Assembly (NCBI RefSeq): GCF_019175285.1
Contig: NC_056524.1
Span: forward strand, 148,143,565 to 148,207,564
DNA length: 64,000 nt
Source: Sceloporus undulatus
Lineage: Eukaryota > Chordata > Lepidosauria > Squamata > Phrynosomatidae
Direction: 5' to 3'
A program made the position numbers and the translations under genes. Of this stretch, positions 11,600 to 22,262 are shown piece by piece; the first letter of the stretch is position 1; each line of letters begins with the position of its first letter. The notes beneath the pieces were generated by a model. It ran no database searches. It was not told the DNA's origin and was given only the letters and a program-made list of their open reading frames with translations.

Positions 11600-11775
11600 A
11601 AGCTGAAGAAAGTGAGGAAAATGAAATGTACATTACAGATGGAATGATTTAATCAAAGAAGCCACAGACCTAAGTCGGCAATATCTTAGCAGGGCTGTCA
11701 ACAACTGTGGCTCTTCAAGGGTCTCTGATAGAGTTGCCATAAGTTAAACCTCAACTTGGCAAATAACAACTCAAT
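11600..11775 (+). mobile_element. Old BovB-like 3' tail
   Basis: It contains AGCCACAGACCTAAGTCGGC, AGCAGGGCTGTCAACAACTG and AGAGTTGCCATAAGTTAAAC in the order of the BovB/RTE 3' untranslated end. It is strongly diverged. Confidence 0.55.
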
Positions 11776-12037
11776 TTTGCAAAATGTGATCAGATTTTAC
11801 TCTTTTGCAAAGTAGCTTTTCTACAGCCACTTTTCTGCTGGTAAACTGTCTCAATTTGGTGATAAACAGGAGTTATAAACTTTGCAGTGACCTAATGCTG
11901 AAAAAGCTATTCAGTTCTGCTTTCATTGAGCCATTGCTGTAATTGTATCCAGTTTAGACTACAGTCCCTGAACAACCAATATTAATTACAGCCATTTGGG
12001 GCAATAAAGAATTACAGGTCAATTCATGAGGAGAGTA
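11776..12037. other. Unassigned sequence
   Basis: Nothing recognised. Confidence 0.3.
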
Positions 12038-12265
12038 CAGTCGGCCCTTCTTATACACGGATTTTTTATACACGGATTCAAGCATATACAGTTTGAAAAT
12101 GTTCAAACAAGTATACATTTCAAATATCAAACCTTGATTTTCCATTTTTCATAAGGGACACCATTTTGTTATGTCCTTATATTTAATGGGACTTAAGCAT
12201 CCATGGATTTATTTATTCATGGGGGATCTTGGAACCAAACCCCAGCGTATAACAAGGGTCTACTG
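12038..12265. mobile_element. Tigger/pogo-type MITE with TA flanks
   Basis: It starts CAGTCGGCCCTTCTTATACA and ends AACAAGGGTCTACTG. TA precedes and follows it (12036-12037 and 12266-12267), the target duplication of Tc1/mariner/pogo elements. The inside carries CATAAGGGACACCATTTTG. About 228 bp with no coding. Confidence 0.85.
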
Positions 12266-13462
12266 TATGTGTGATGGTGAGAAGTTGAGCAGATATAGTC
12301 ACAGTAATATGAGAAAAGGGACTGAGGAGATTCTGGCTGAAAGTTGAGGCTATACTTATTTAGTTCACCGGAACCTCATATCAAGGGATATACTTTCTTC
12401 TGTTCGCTGGGCTACCTCCCCTTTCCCTACTTCCATATCATCTCCTGATTCATTTAATATTGCTGTGGCCTGCCACTAACTGCTCTCCTTGTGTCTGGAC
12501 AGTTTCTGCACAGTCCTCAAGCATTTTGATGTTAACACAAGTATCTATAGTAACAAAAACAACCAAGAATGTGATTCACAGGCCAAAGAGGTGGCTCACG
12601 GGGTGGAAGTGTCTAAGCACCAGGACCCTTAAGGCTGGTGGGTGCCTGGCTTGTATGATATGTGCACCAGGATAATTTTTTTCTGGGATCAAAGGCACCG
12701 CAGAGATAGTATTGAGTATGTGGTGAAAACCAATGTGGTGCGCTCTCTCCTCCACATAAACCACGAATCCAGACTGCAGTTTTTAAGGCTGCTGCTCTGG
12801 ACTAAAAAAAAATCTTCGTGAAAACATGCCACACAAGTGAACGCCATATGTACTTTTCTTTTTATCATTACCTGACATGGCAAGATGATGACACTGATTG
12901 TGTAAGATAGATTCTAGACAGCAAGGAAAATAATCTAGCACCTTCTTCCTTAGGGCAATATTATCAAGGCTTCCTTATGGGAAACAAAACAAAACAAAAA
13001 CATCTAATGCCCACTTCAAACCTGCCCCTCTCAGTCCTTTTATTTGAAATCTAAAATATTACAACCAAAATCAAACTAAAGCATCTGAAAATTAATGAAA
13101 AATTGAAGGAGCTTAATTATAAACTGGGGGAATCGTGGATTGGCTGGAGTGTATCACCATCCACGCACAATGAATTCTGATCAGAGATGAAGAAAGGTAA
13201 AAGAAAGACAACAGGGATGCAATTACACACCATAAGATGATGGAATAAGATGCACTGCTCGATATATTTGCCCCCCCCCGCCAATATTTCATATTTCAAA
13301 ATAAGTAGTACCTTTTTCAAAACTACACGCAACTTCCCTGAAACTCTGGGGAGAGCATTGCCCACAAATTGAAAATCACTGGTAGGGCTGCTATATCCTA
13401 TTCCCTGAGACTTCAGGGCCAGAACCTGAGATTTGGAGCTGGGACCTGGTGACATTATAGGG
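12266..13462. other. Unassigned sequence
   Basis: Repeated short open frames but no exon-like segment. Poly-C runs near 13271. Confidence 0.35.
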
Positions 13463-13674
13463 CAGTGATTCTCAACCTGTGGGTCGCGACCCTTTTGGGG
13501 GCTGAGCGACCCTTTCACAGGGGTTGCCTAAAACGCAGGGCTGGCGCCAAAATCTATAATACTCTAGTGCAGCAGTTCTCAACCTGTGGGTTGCGACCTC
13601 TTTGCAGTTTTCATCCTGTGGGCCACGGCTTCTCAACCTGTGGGGTGCGGCATTAGGAAGATTGAGAACCACTG
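13463..13674. mobile_element. SPIN-type hAT MITE with internal repeat of the 5' end
   Basis: It opens CAGTGATTCTCAACCTGTGG followed by GTCGCGACCC. It closes GGCATTAGGAAGATTGAGAA then CCACTG. Both are the signature ends of the SPIN (Space Invader) hAT family. A second 5'-type end, CAGCAGTTCTCAACCTGTGG, begins at about 13570, so either two copies are nested or the end is duplicated. SPIN is known for horizontal transfer among tetrapods. It is followed directly by an ATT microsatellite. Confidence 0.88.
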
Positions 13675-13675
13675 C

Positions 13676-13713
<38 letters not shown>
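13675..13713. repeat. (ATT)n microsatellite
   Basis: About 12 units of ATT directly abutting the SPIN right end. Confidence 0.95.
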
Positions 13714-13715
<2 letters not shown>

Positions 13716-14555
13716 ATAGTGCTGTAGATTTGCACAGTTACAGGGGCTGCAGCCAATCAAGATGTATGTGTGTGTGTGGGGGGGGGGGGCTGAACTGTTT
13801 CCATTTCATTTCTTTGGTCGCTTTTTCTTCATGTTCTGCACTGCAGCCACTAGGGCTTATGCAACAAGGAGGCACATGAGATAGATGATGGTTTTCCACC
13901 TCGTACCTTGTTCCTAACTCTACAGTGGCACCAGCTCTCTCCCCAAGCACCCCAACTTATTCCAGTCACCAGCAAGACGGTTGCACTGAGGTTTGCTTCT
14001 TTGCTCAGAGACCTGGGGGAAGCATAATAATTCCTTGAGGTCTCAGCCAGTGCTTTGAGACCTGGCAACCCTACTTGGGATTTATAGCCTTTACACCAAA
14101 ATGGGCCAATGATCCCACATTTTTCTCCAGAACATGAAGACTACCAACTTGATTTAAAAACAACAAAGACAACTCCCAACCTATAATTCTAAAAAGAAAA
14201 TATTCTATATGGTAGATGACAGACTACACAAACCGTACTTGTAGTTCAGATAATTACAGACTTGCACAGCATTCACTTTTCATGGTTGGAATTCTTTTGG
14301 TTAGATAACAGCTTGTGCCATCTGGGCAGCCAACTCTAATTTGAAAGAGACTAAATAAAAAGTGAAACTCCCTATTTAGTATAGAGTCTAAATAAATCTT
14401 CCTGTTTTATATTTTAATGTCAGACCTAGATCTTCTCCTTAGAATTGGTTAAAAGCCAACTGAGCTATGATGAAATGAACACACAGACCAGAAAAACCAG
14501 CACACACACATTCCCAACCATCAACAAAAGCCACATTAAAAGAAAGGATTCTTAC
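13714..14555. other. Unassigned sequence
   Basis: A poly-G run lies at about 13777-13789. Nothing else recognised. Confidence 0.35.
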
Positions 14556-14603
14556 CAGTTGTGGACTGGACAGATGTGATTGTTTGAGAGCGCAATGGCA
14601 TAT
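14556..14603 (-). CDS. Candidate 48-nt exon, gene unknown
   Basis: The reverse strand has a strong pyrimidine tract ending TTTCACTCCCACAG, 48 bases, then GTAAGAATCC. All three frames are open (e.g. MPLRSQTITSVQSTT or YAIALSNNHICPVHN). I do not recognise the peptide. It could be a small coding or UTR exon or a chance pair of splice-like sites. It lies on the strand opposite PSD. Confidence 0.2.
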
Positions 14604-14861
14604 CTGTGGGAGTGAAAGACAAAGGTGATTACATTTACCCTCCTTAAATACTGAAGACTTATATCCTACTTCTTTGCATCATATAACTCCAGACTCACAC
14701 TCAAGCCTCCATTAACAACATACAGCAGATATGACATTGGGACTAAAACTGGTTAAAATCCCACCCATGGATTCAGGCTGAAGCTTACTGCAGATCAGTT
14801 TTCTCAGATCCAGTCTGCATGGGCCAAATAAAACTGTCCCACCCCAGAGCAGCATAGTGGT
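14604..14861. other. Unassigned sequence
   Basis: Nothing recognised. Confidence 0.3.
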
Positions 14862-15050
14862 GGTTTCAGTGTTGGACTATGGCTCTGGAGATTGGGATCC
14901 GATTCCCTGTTCAGCCATGGAAACCCACTGAGTGACCTTGGGCAAGTCTCACACACACACTCAGCCCCAGAACTTCATGAGAGGTTTGCCTTAAGGTTGC
15001 TATAAGTAGGAAACAACTTGAAGGCACACAACAACAAAAACAGGGGCAAA
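14862..15050 (+). mobile_element. Sauria-type SINE with BovB-like tail
   Basis: The tRNA-derived head (TGTTGGACTATGGCTCTGGA) is followed by GTGACCTTGGGCAAGTC and the BovB-like tail AACTTGAAGGCACACAACAA ending in (CAA)n. This is the tripartite structure of squamate SINEs mobilised by BovB. Confidence 0.88.
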
Positions 15051-15127
15051 CGTAATAATTGCAAAGGAAAACAAGGCACTGCAAAATGTAGGACATTACC
15101 AAATAAAAGCTAAAAACACTAATATAA

Positions 15128-15174
<47 letters not shown>
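15128..15174. repeat. (ATT)n microsatellite ending at a gap
   Basis: About 15 units of ATT running straight into 25 N, a likely cause of the assembly break. Confidence 0.95.
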
Positions 15175-15199
15175 NNNNNNNNNNNNNNNNNNNNNNNNN
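15175..15199. other. Assembly gap, 25 N
   Basis: Exactly 25 N, unlike the 100-N gaps. From memory, PBJelly-type long-read gap filling leaves 25 N when fill from both sides does not close. Confidence 0.99.
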
Positions 15200-15260
15200 G
15201 GTTTAGGGACAAATTCGCAGCTGTTTTTCACATGACCTGCAACAATCAAAAAGACTAGGG

Positions 15261-15611
15261 CAGGGGAGGCAACCTGCGGCCCGCGGCCGGAGCGGCCCGC
15301 AAGGCCTTGGGACCGGCCCCTGCCCGGCCCTCCGCCGATGCCCGCTGGCCTTTGGCGTCTGCGCGAGGGGCATGTGGGGCATGTCCTATAAAGCCTCAGA
15401 AACAGCATTTACTAACATTTTTTAAAAAATCAGCAAATTTTTTCGCGTGTCCTCCATTTTTTATTTAAAAAGGCCTCCATTGAAATTTTATCCTACATTG
15501 TCCCGTTTATTTATTTATTTTTTAAAAAATTATTTAATTATTATTTTTGGCTTCCCCCCCAGTTGCTGAGGGACGCAACCCGGCCCCCGGCTCAAAAGGT
15601 GCCTACCCCTG
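15261..15611. mobile_element. hAT-type non-autonomous element
   Basis: Terminal inverted repeats CAGGGGAGGCAACCTGCGG and GGTGCCTACCCCTG. The inside is GC-rich on the left and AT-rich on the right. A block near 15425-15510 (TCCTACATTGTCCCG) resembles the right part of the element at 43510-44008. Confidence 0.75.
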
Positions 15612-16454
15612 TCTATTGAATTGAGGTCAATCAGAAATAATAAATTCCAAACACTTTATTCGTTTACATTTTGCTGCGAATTGACTCCCTTCACTAATAC
15701 CGCCCGTGGAAAGCAAGCCTCAGATGACTTTGTGCCTTCCGGGGGGAGGAGAATGCCTGACCCGTAGGTATACACACACTTCCCTATTTAGGCTCCCAGC
15801 TACTTTTCCTCCTCTATTAGGGAAGAGCTGCTGGGAGAGGCAAAGGGAGGACGCTTTGAAGCTCCTGACAGGAGGGAGAAATGGAGGGACAGCCTTGGAA
15901 AAGGGGGCATGGAATCAGCAGCTTTGGATCCAGCCTCCTCCTTTCTCCTCTCTTCTCCTGTGTGTATGTGTATGTGTGTGTGTGTGTCTTTGTCTTTGCC
16001 TTGTGTGTGGTTTTAGAGTTTGCAAAGGGCAGCCTCATTCGGCCTTCTCTGAAATACCTTTTGTGGGTTTCTGGTGGCAAGAAGACCCCCCCCCCCCGTA
16101 TCCCCTCCCCCGACATGTGTGTGTGTGCACTTGTGGAAATGACAGTTTTGAGCATGCTCAGAAAATTTATTATAAGCTTGCATGGGGGATTTGTTTTTCC
16201 CTTTTGATAGCCAAATTGGACATTGGGCCACTTTAATGTGCTTTTAACCCTTTGTGGCTCTGTGTGTGATAACAATAGCAAATGGGCATTGCTTTTTTGG
16301 GATGCCACCTTTAAAAAATTTTAGAGTGGAGCACATAGGATAAAGTCCACAGTCAGATTGCAGAACTGTCAAAGTTGCAGAAGTGTCAAGTTATGCTAAC
16401 AGTTTTCTATAGCATAGAAATACATTGCCTAACCATTTATCAGTGCACTTACAT
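15612..16454. other. Unassigned sequence with GT-rich tract
   Basis: An imperfect GT tract lies at about 15960-16010 and a poly-C run at 16087-16097. Open frames of 163-176 codons here run through simple sequence and are not taken as genes. Confidence 0.4.
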
Positions 16455-16645
16455 TCCCTAAGCCAGTTTAAACAAAGTGTAAGCTAATTGCCTCCAACAG
16501 TCTGGGTACTCATTTTAGCACCCTCGGAAGGATGCAAGCCTGAGTCGAGCTTGAGCCCTTTTTTGCTGGTATTGAACTTGCAACTTATGGTTTGTAATGA
16601 GTGGCTGCAATACAGGCATTTAACCACTGCGCCACCAGGGTTTTT
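16455..16645 (-). mobile_element. tRNA-derived SINE (squamate type)
   Basis: The reverse strand starts CCTGGTGGCGCAGTGGTTAA (Pol III A-box region), then GTTGCAAGTTCAATA (B-box-like), then GGGCTCAAGCTCGACTCAGG and AATGAGTACCCAGACTGTTG. This is the wording of a common squamate tRNA SINE that differs from the Sauria type. Confidence 0.8.
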
Positions 16646-17657
16646 TGTGCAGCAGATTTCCACCAGTAGCATTACTGGGGAGTCGGCCGCAGCCAGTGAA
16701 CCCCCAAAGAGGGGTGAAACCCAGCCAGTCCCTCACCTCCGTGGAGTGTCCCCATGGCTGCAGGCCTGCTTTACGGGCTCCCCACAGCCATGGGCCCTGC
16801 TCCTGCAGGGGATTCTCTCATCCTCCCTGGGGGTCCCAGAGCTGCTCCTGGCTCTTCCTCGGGGCTCATGGGGCTTCTCTAGCCCTCCCAAGGGCCCTGG
16901 GGCCGCTCCCTAGCCCTTTCACAGCCTTCTCCAAAAGCCCCCCCAGGGTGTTTCCCAGCCCTTTCCCAGGGCATGCACGGGCTCCTCCAGCCCCTCCCAG
17001 CCATCTCCTACGCGCATCAGAATTGCACACCAGAATCCTGCCCCCATGTCCTGCCCCTGCCCACCATGTGACACCAACCCAAGGACGCACTGTTCTCTAC
17101 TCACCCATGTTCCCACCTCTGCTACCTATCTTTATTTCAAACAAAGTGGGATGTTAGAGGAGGGATGATTTAAACTACTAATTTCAACCATAACTGTATG
17201 TGTAGTCTGTGTAGGTGTGATAACTGCAGATCTCTGTAGGTATCATTTCTGCTTTCTTCCTAAGAAGCTGTCATTGGCTGCAGTACGCACAACTCCTTTT
17301 TCTTTTGTCCACCAACCTGTGGAGACATATATTTCATGATGAACGGTGTGCAGTTCCTTTATATCAGATTATTTTCTTACATATTTTTCTTACATTTCTA
17401 AATTTTTGTTGTAACAACAGAGTAGTGTGCACATAACCAGTCATCCAGCCCTTTATAAATGAACAGATGGTCACTCTATGACTCACAATGAGTAACATCA
17501 CAACAGCCAGTTTTAGATTAGTTTTGAGATGGTGGGGTTTTTTTTTTTTGTTGGTTTTTGTTGTTGTTGTTTTGGGGGGTTTTGGGGGGGAGATTAGAAA
17601 ATAGAAGGTGATGTATATCCACTTGCTTAGAAAATTTACAAGGCAATCGCTTATAGG
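16646..17657. other. GC-rich proline-coding-like stretch, then unassigned
   Basis: 16680-17100 is GC-rich and gives proline/serine-rich open frames on both strands, with no conserved motif. A poly-T/G run lies at 17535-17590. Confidence 0.35.
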
Positions 17658-17968
17658 CTGAGTCCCTTTATCTGGAATTCCAAATCGGAGATACTAAAAA
17701 ATCCAAAATGTCCACATGAATGGCTGGAGAAGGTGACACTTTGCTTTCTGATGATGAAAGGTAACGAAACTGTGTTTTATTATGCACAAAATTATTTAAA
17801 ATCTTCTGCATAAAATTATCTTCAAGCTATGTGTATAAGTATATATGAAACATAATGAATTTCATGTTTAGATTTGCTCCCATCTCTAAGATATCTCATT
17901 ATTTATGCAATATTTCAGGATCTGAAAAAATAAAAATAAAAATGCTTCTGGTCCCAAGCATTCAGATA
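17658..17968. mobile_element. Tigger-like MITE of a family shared with mammals
   Basis: It has CTGAGTCCCTTTATCTGGAA at the left, TCTAAGATATCTCATTATTT inside, and GCTTCTGGTCCCAAGCATTC at the right. The same blocks in the same order occur in a human TA-flanked MITE family as I remember it (TTATCCGAAATGCTTGGGAC and relatives). Ends are partly eroded. Confidence 0.65.
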
Positions 17969-18624
17969 AGAAAGAGTAACCTGTGCTACATAAACAATGT
18001 CTTATCATTTTTTAATTTTACAATCCATTTTCTCTTGAATAGGTACTTCTTTTTGAACAAGACATTAGTTTCTTCTATTTAAGAGCCTGTTTTAGGAATT
18101 AGGTAGACCACACTGGAACTGTTTATGATAGTCTTATCAATTTTACATCTCTTTTCACTTGTAGGAACTAACAGAAATAACTCCAATTAAGATGCCAGAT
18201 AAATATCCCCCCCACTCCTCCTTCCCTTCTCCCTGCTGTTTTTAATACGATAGTTTCAAGCTAGTAAGACATAATAGTTCCTATTGCTCTATTTTGATAT
18301 CAGTAGTATTTTTGCATGTCCCTGTGTAGCATTATATCTGGAACCAGGTCCTATTTACTGTCCTAATGTTAAGAATGCATCTTCTGTGGTGCCCATTGTT
18401 CCAAAAAGATCGTCTCCCACATACTTCTCCTAGATAGAGATAATTGTGGTCTTGGATTCTGTCACACAGCCAGGTTCAGGCCTATGTCCTTAGAAGGAGG
18501 ACAAAGCACTGCAAACAGCAGCTCTGCTTTCACTCACCCTTGGACCTTTGATGTGCATCTCCCAAGTTACAAGAGAGTGAGCTGGTTTGAAGCTATTAAT
18601 CCTTATTGTTGGTTTTCCTCCAAG
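17969..18624. other. Presumed PSD intron
   Basis: No repeat recognised. It ends in TTTTCCTCCAAG, the acceptor used for the PSD exon. Confidence 0.4.
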
Positions 18625-18796
18625 ATGAAAGAAGAATTGCGCAAGTCCTTTCAGAGCTAGCAGACCCAACCCAAAGTCCATCAAACGACAGCAGCTGCAG
18701 CAAACCCTTCCTGGGACTTCTCACAGGATCCCCAGCATTGCTACAACAAATATGATCCTGGTGCGCAAGAGCATGCTGAGCCAGACTGCAAAAAGA
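18625..18796 (+). CDS. PSD: PSD (EFA6A) exon between the Sec7 and PH domains, reading frame broken
   Basis: It follows TTTTCCTCCAAG and ends AAAAAGA|GTACGT. Pieces in different frames read D-EELRKSF, SELADP, NPKSIKR, SKPFLGL, ILVRK and HAEPDCKK. In order these match the linker of PSD (relative: DEEELRR, SELADPNPKVIKR, SPFLDL, ALVRKVHADPDCRKT) that joins the Sec7 ARF6-exchange domain to the PH domain. The last base A joins the first CC of the next exon to give Thr, as in the family (KTPRGKRGW), so splice phase is conserved. About five or six small indels interrupt the frame: an extra A after GATGAA, one base missing in the CCTTTCAG run, one C missing before AACCC, and others around 18735-18775. 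Because the next exon is intact, base-calling error is as likely as real gene decay. Confidence 0.72.
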
Positions 18797-18983
18797 GTAC
18801 GTATGCTTCATGGTGACACATCAGTAAGGGCCTGGAGATCTTCGTAGTTGGGAAAAAAAAGTTGCAGTTGCAGGAAGGCTATTGACCCACTGCAGGCATT
18901 ATCCGTGAGCAACCTGCTCAAACCCACAGGCACCCCCACACACACACACACCATTCTTTTTCTCTTCAGCATGTGTTCTTAGT
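18797..18983. other. PSD intron, first part
   Basis: Contains a short (CA)n near 18940-18953. Confidence 0.5.
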
Positions 18984-19310
18984 AAAGGTAAAGGTTCCCC
19001 TTGACAAGTTTGTCAAGTTGTGTCTGACTGTAGAGGGTAGTGCTCATTTCCGTTAGTAAGCCAAAGGCCAATGTGTCAAAGACAGCTCTGTGATCATGTG
19101 GTCAGCATGACTCACAGAATGCTGTACCTTCCACCAAAGTGGTACCTATTTATCTACTTATCTGTTTATCTACTTTTTACATGCTTTTGAACTGCGAGAT
19201 GGCAAGCTGGACTAGTGACAGGAGCCCATTCCATCATGCACACTCTTGGGTCTCGAACTGCCAACCTGCCAATCTTGCAACCATTAGAAGAACCCTATTA
19301 CAGCTCCTTG
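18984..19310 (+). mobile_element. Squamate dispersed repeat with TAAAGGTAAAGG head
   Basis: It opens TAAAGGTAAAGGTTCCCCTT, then TGTCTGACTGTAGAGGG, GGTACCTATTTATCTACTTA and ATGCTTTTGAACTGCGAGAT, ending near GTCTCGAACTGCCAACCTGC. I recognise this as a common squamate interspersed repeat but do not know its class with certainty (SINE-like). Confidence 0.65.
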
Positions 19311-20382
19311 CATACACTGAGGTAGTGTATAATTTTATCTCTGTAAGGTGCGTCCTGAACACTTGCTCATATTAGTATTGATCCCTGCTTTTTCTCCTAA
19401 CAGTTTAAAATGGGTTACAAATACCACTTCAATAAAAAATGCAGTGGTTTGTGGCACTTGCCATCTGCATACCACAATTCCAAATAATGCAGCTGATTTA
19501 CCCATTGTTACTATTAATTTAGATCACTGGGACTCCTTGACAAACGCTGTCATCACAACAAGGCTTCCTTTTCCCAGCCACACCTTTGCCAGCTGCACCC
19601 CTCATGGTCCCTATCTCATATGAAGTGGCACTACAGAAAGAGATGGTTTTCCCCCAGGAGTGCCAGATCCATACAGTTTCATCTCTACACTACAGAATCC
19701 CAGCAGGCTGATGATCTAGAATGAAAGGAAACATAATGAGAGAAAGAAGAAAATGGGTGGAAGGACAGAGAGAGAAGGACAAAGAACAACTTAGTTTTGG
19801 TTTGGCTATGCCCAAAGCACCATTCCACATTAATGCTGTGGTCAGGGTTCCCTTACAGAGTGGACAACTTTTTTTAACCCAACAAGGGAAGGTAGTGCAA
19901 ACAATGGGACATCTCATATACACACAATACAGGTGCACCACTACAGATTGTTCCTTCTTCCATAAGCAATTAGATCTGGAAAAAGCCTAATAAAGTTATC
20001 CATATGGTTTCCCTGTAAGGTATCCACAAGCTTTGGAAGGATTTATGGAGTGTTTTTACTGCTTGTATAGTTTTCCTCACATTAAAACTGTAGTCATGTT
20101 CATGTGCAGTGTATTGGGAAGTAGGAAGGGACTCTAGAGTATAGGCGGCATTTTGGTAGAAATTGTGTGGTTTAGAGAACACAGAGCTGGACAGATCAAT
20201 CATCACCATATAACAGATTTACAAACACATGGTGAATGTTTTATGTCTGCAGTATGGATTTTGTTCTGGGAGGTTAAAACTGGTTTTTAAAGTTTCTGCC
20301 CAACTCTGCTTTTGTTCAGAGCCACATTTCACTTGTAAGAAGGCCTTGCCAAGTAGAGCTTTTGGTATACAAGTGTGTTGTT
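19311..20382. other. PSD intron, unassigned
   Basis: No repeat recognised. Confidence 0.35.
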
Positions 20383-20550
20383 GTTATTCTTCTGTGCCTT
20401 CAGCTGTCTTCAGAGTGAATGCATCCTCCTTGAGGGTGAGAGATATGACTGCCTAAGGTCACCCAGTGCGTTTCAGTGACCAGCTGGAATTCAAACCCTG
20501 GTTCCAGTCGTAGTCCAACACTCAAATCACGCACCACACTGCGCTTCCAT
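20383..20550 (-). mobile_element. Sauria-type SINE, reverse
   Basis: The reverse strand reads TTTGAGTGTTGGACTACGAC, TGGTCACTGAAACGCACTGG and GTGACCTTAGG, ending GAAGGCACAGAAGAATAACAACAAC-like at 20383. The middle is shortened. Confidence 0.82.
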
Positions 20551-20778
20551 ATACAACTGCATTGAAAGTAAATGCAGTTGATTCAGTGCACATTAAGAAC
20601 CAGAAAGCTTAATTCTAGTCAGGCTTATCCTGTTCCCACAGAGGCTAGCCAGATATTCTGAGAAGCCCCACACAAGACATGAGGGCAGTAGCACCATCCT
20701 GCCCAGTTCTCTATCAACTGATGTTGAAAGACACACCCTGCTCTGATGTTAGAACGTGTATGAACATCATTATATACT
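20551..20778. other. Unassigned sequence
   Basis: Nothing recognised. Confidence 0.3.
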
Positions 20779-20839
20779 CTCAGGTAAGTGGGTGTAGCAG
20801 CGGTTCTTAAGAACTGCTGGCTACACCCACTTACTTGAG
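20779..20839. repeat. 61-bp palindrome, likely MITE core
   Basis: CTCAGGTAAGTGGGTGTAGC pairs with GGCTACACCCACTTACTTGAG across a TTCTTAAGAA centre. It has only a few mismatches and no spacer. Confidence 0.85.
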
Positions 20840-20939
20840 TTTTGCGCTTTACAGTTAAGAAGAAAGAAAGTTTTACCCCAGTTTTTTTCGCCCAAGTTCA
20901 AGTTAATCCCTCAATTTTAAACTGACCTAGTTAATGGAG

Positions 20940-22262
20940 TGCAGTGGTGGGATACTAGTGGAGTGATCATGTACTCATGGAGTTTGTTATACATGGAAGA
21001 GAAGCCAGGCAAGTCAGACACGCATTCTAGACTTTAGGAAAGCTGATTTTAGTAACTTAGAGAAATATTGGGGTGATCCCGTGGTCAGAATACTAAAACA
21101 GAAGGGGTTCAAGATGGATGGGAGTTTCTTAAAGGGAATACTGAAGGTACCATTTCAACGTTCCAATGAGACGAAAATGGGAGCTGTCTCAAGAACCAGG
21201 ATGGATACAGGAACTTCAACTGAGCTAAGTTTTAAACAGACATGTAAGAATTGAAAAACGGGGAAATCACAAAGAGGAAGTCAAACAAATAGTGAGCACG
21301 TTTAGGGGTAAAGTCAGAAAAGCTAAAGCACAGAATGAACTCAGGTTTGCTAGAGAGGTTAAGAATAGCAAAAGGGCTTTTTTGGATATGTCCGCAGCAA
21401 AAGGAAGAAAAGGAATGGTAGGGCTACTGCGTGGAAAGATGGCAAAATGCTAACAGGGGACAGTGAAAGGCAGAATTACTCACACCCTTCTTTGCTCGTC
21501 TTCTCAGAAAAGGAAAAGGGTGCTCAACTTAGGATAATGGAGCAGAGGACGGAATAGGGAATTTCAGCACAGAATAAGTAAAGAGTAGTACAGGAATATC
21601 TGGTTAATCTAAATGATATAAATGTCCAGGCCCAGACGAACTACATCCAAGGGTATTAAAAGAACTGGCAAATGTAATATCAGAGCCATTGGCATAATCT
21701 TTGAGAACTCCTGGAGAAGAGGAGAAGTCCCAGCAGAGTGGAGGAGGGCAAAGTTGTCCCCATCTTCAAAATGGGGAAAAAGAGGATCCAGCAATATCGT
21801 CCAGTTAGTCTACATCAATACCAGGAAGATATGGAGCAGATAATTAAACAGAGAGTCTGTGAACATCTAGAAGGCAATGCCAAACAATAAAAGTCAACAC
21901 GGGTTTCAGAGAAAGAAGTCATGCCAGACAAATCAATCTCTTCTTTATAAATTACCAGCTTGTTAGATGAGAGAATGCTCTGGATATATATTTGATTCAG
22001 TAAGGCCTTTGGCAGGGTCCCGTGGCATTCTTGCAACAAGCTAGTGAAATGTGAGCTAGCAACATAATCGTTAGATGGATTGTAACTGGTTGACCAGCCT
22101 GAACCCAAAGGGTACTCACATGAGCTGTTAACGTGGAACACACTCCATGGGGTGTAAGGTGTAGTGGAGTCTCCTTCCTTAGAGGTTTTTAAACAGAGGC
22201 TGGATGGCAATCTTTCGGGAATGCTTTGATTTAGATTTCCTGCATGACCACAGGGGTATGGA
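20940..22262 (+). mobile_element. CR1 LINE, RT region to 3' end with internal deletions
   Basis: It contains the CR1 block GAGAAGCCAGGCAAGTC, then GTCAGAAAAGCTAAAGCACA and the encoded RT block ENSWRRGEVPAEWRRA, then GTAGTGGAGTCTCCTTCCTT and AGAGGCTGGATGGCAATC. It ends before the ATTCTATG tail. Frames are broken and the middle of the RT is missing. Confidence 0.88.

Noticed and set aside
16645-17157. 170-codon proline-rich forward frame
   Set aside because: Open on both strands because of GC bias; no signal peptide, domain or splice support.
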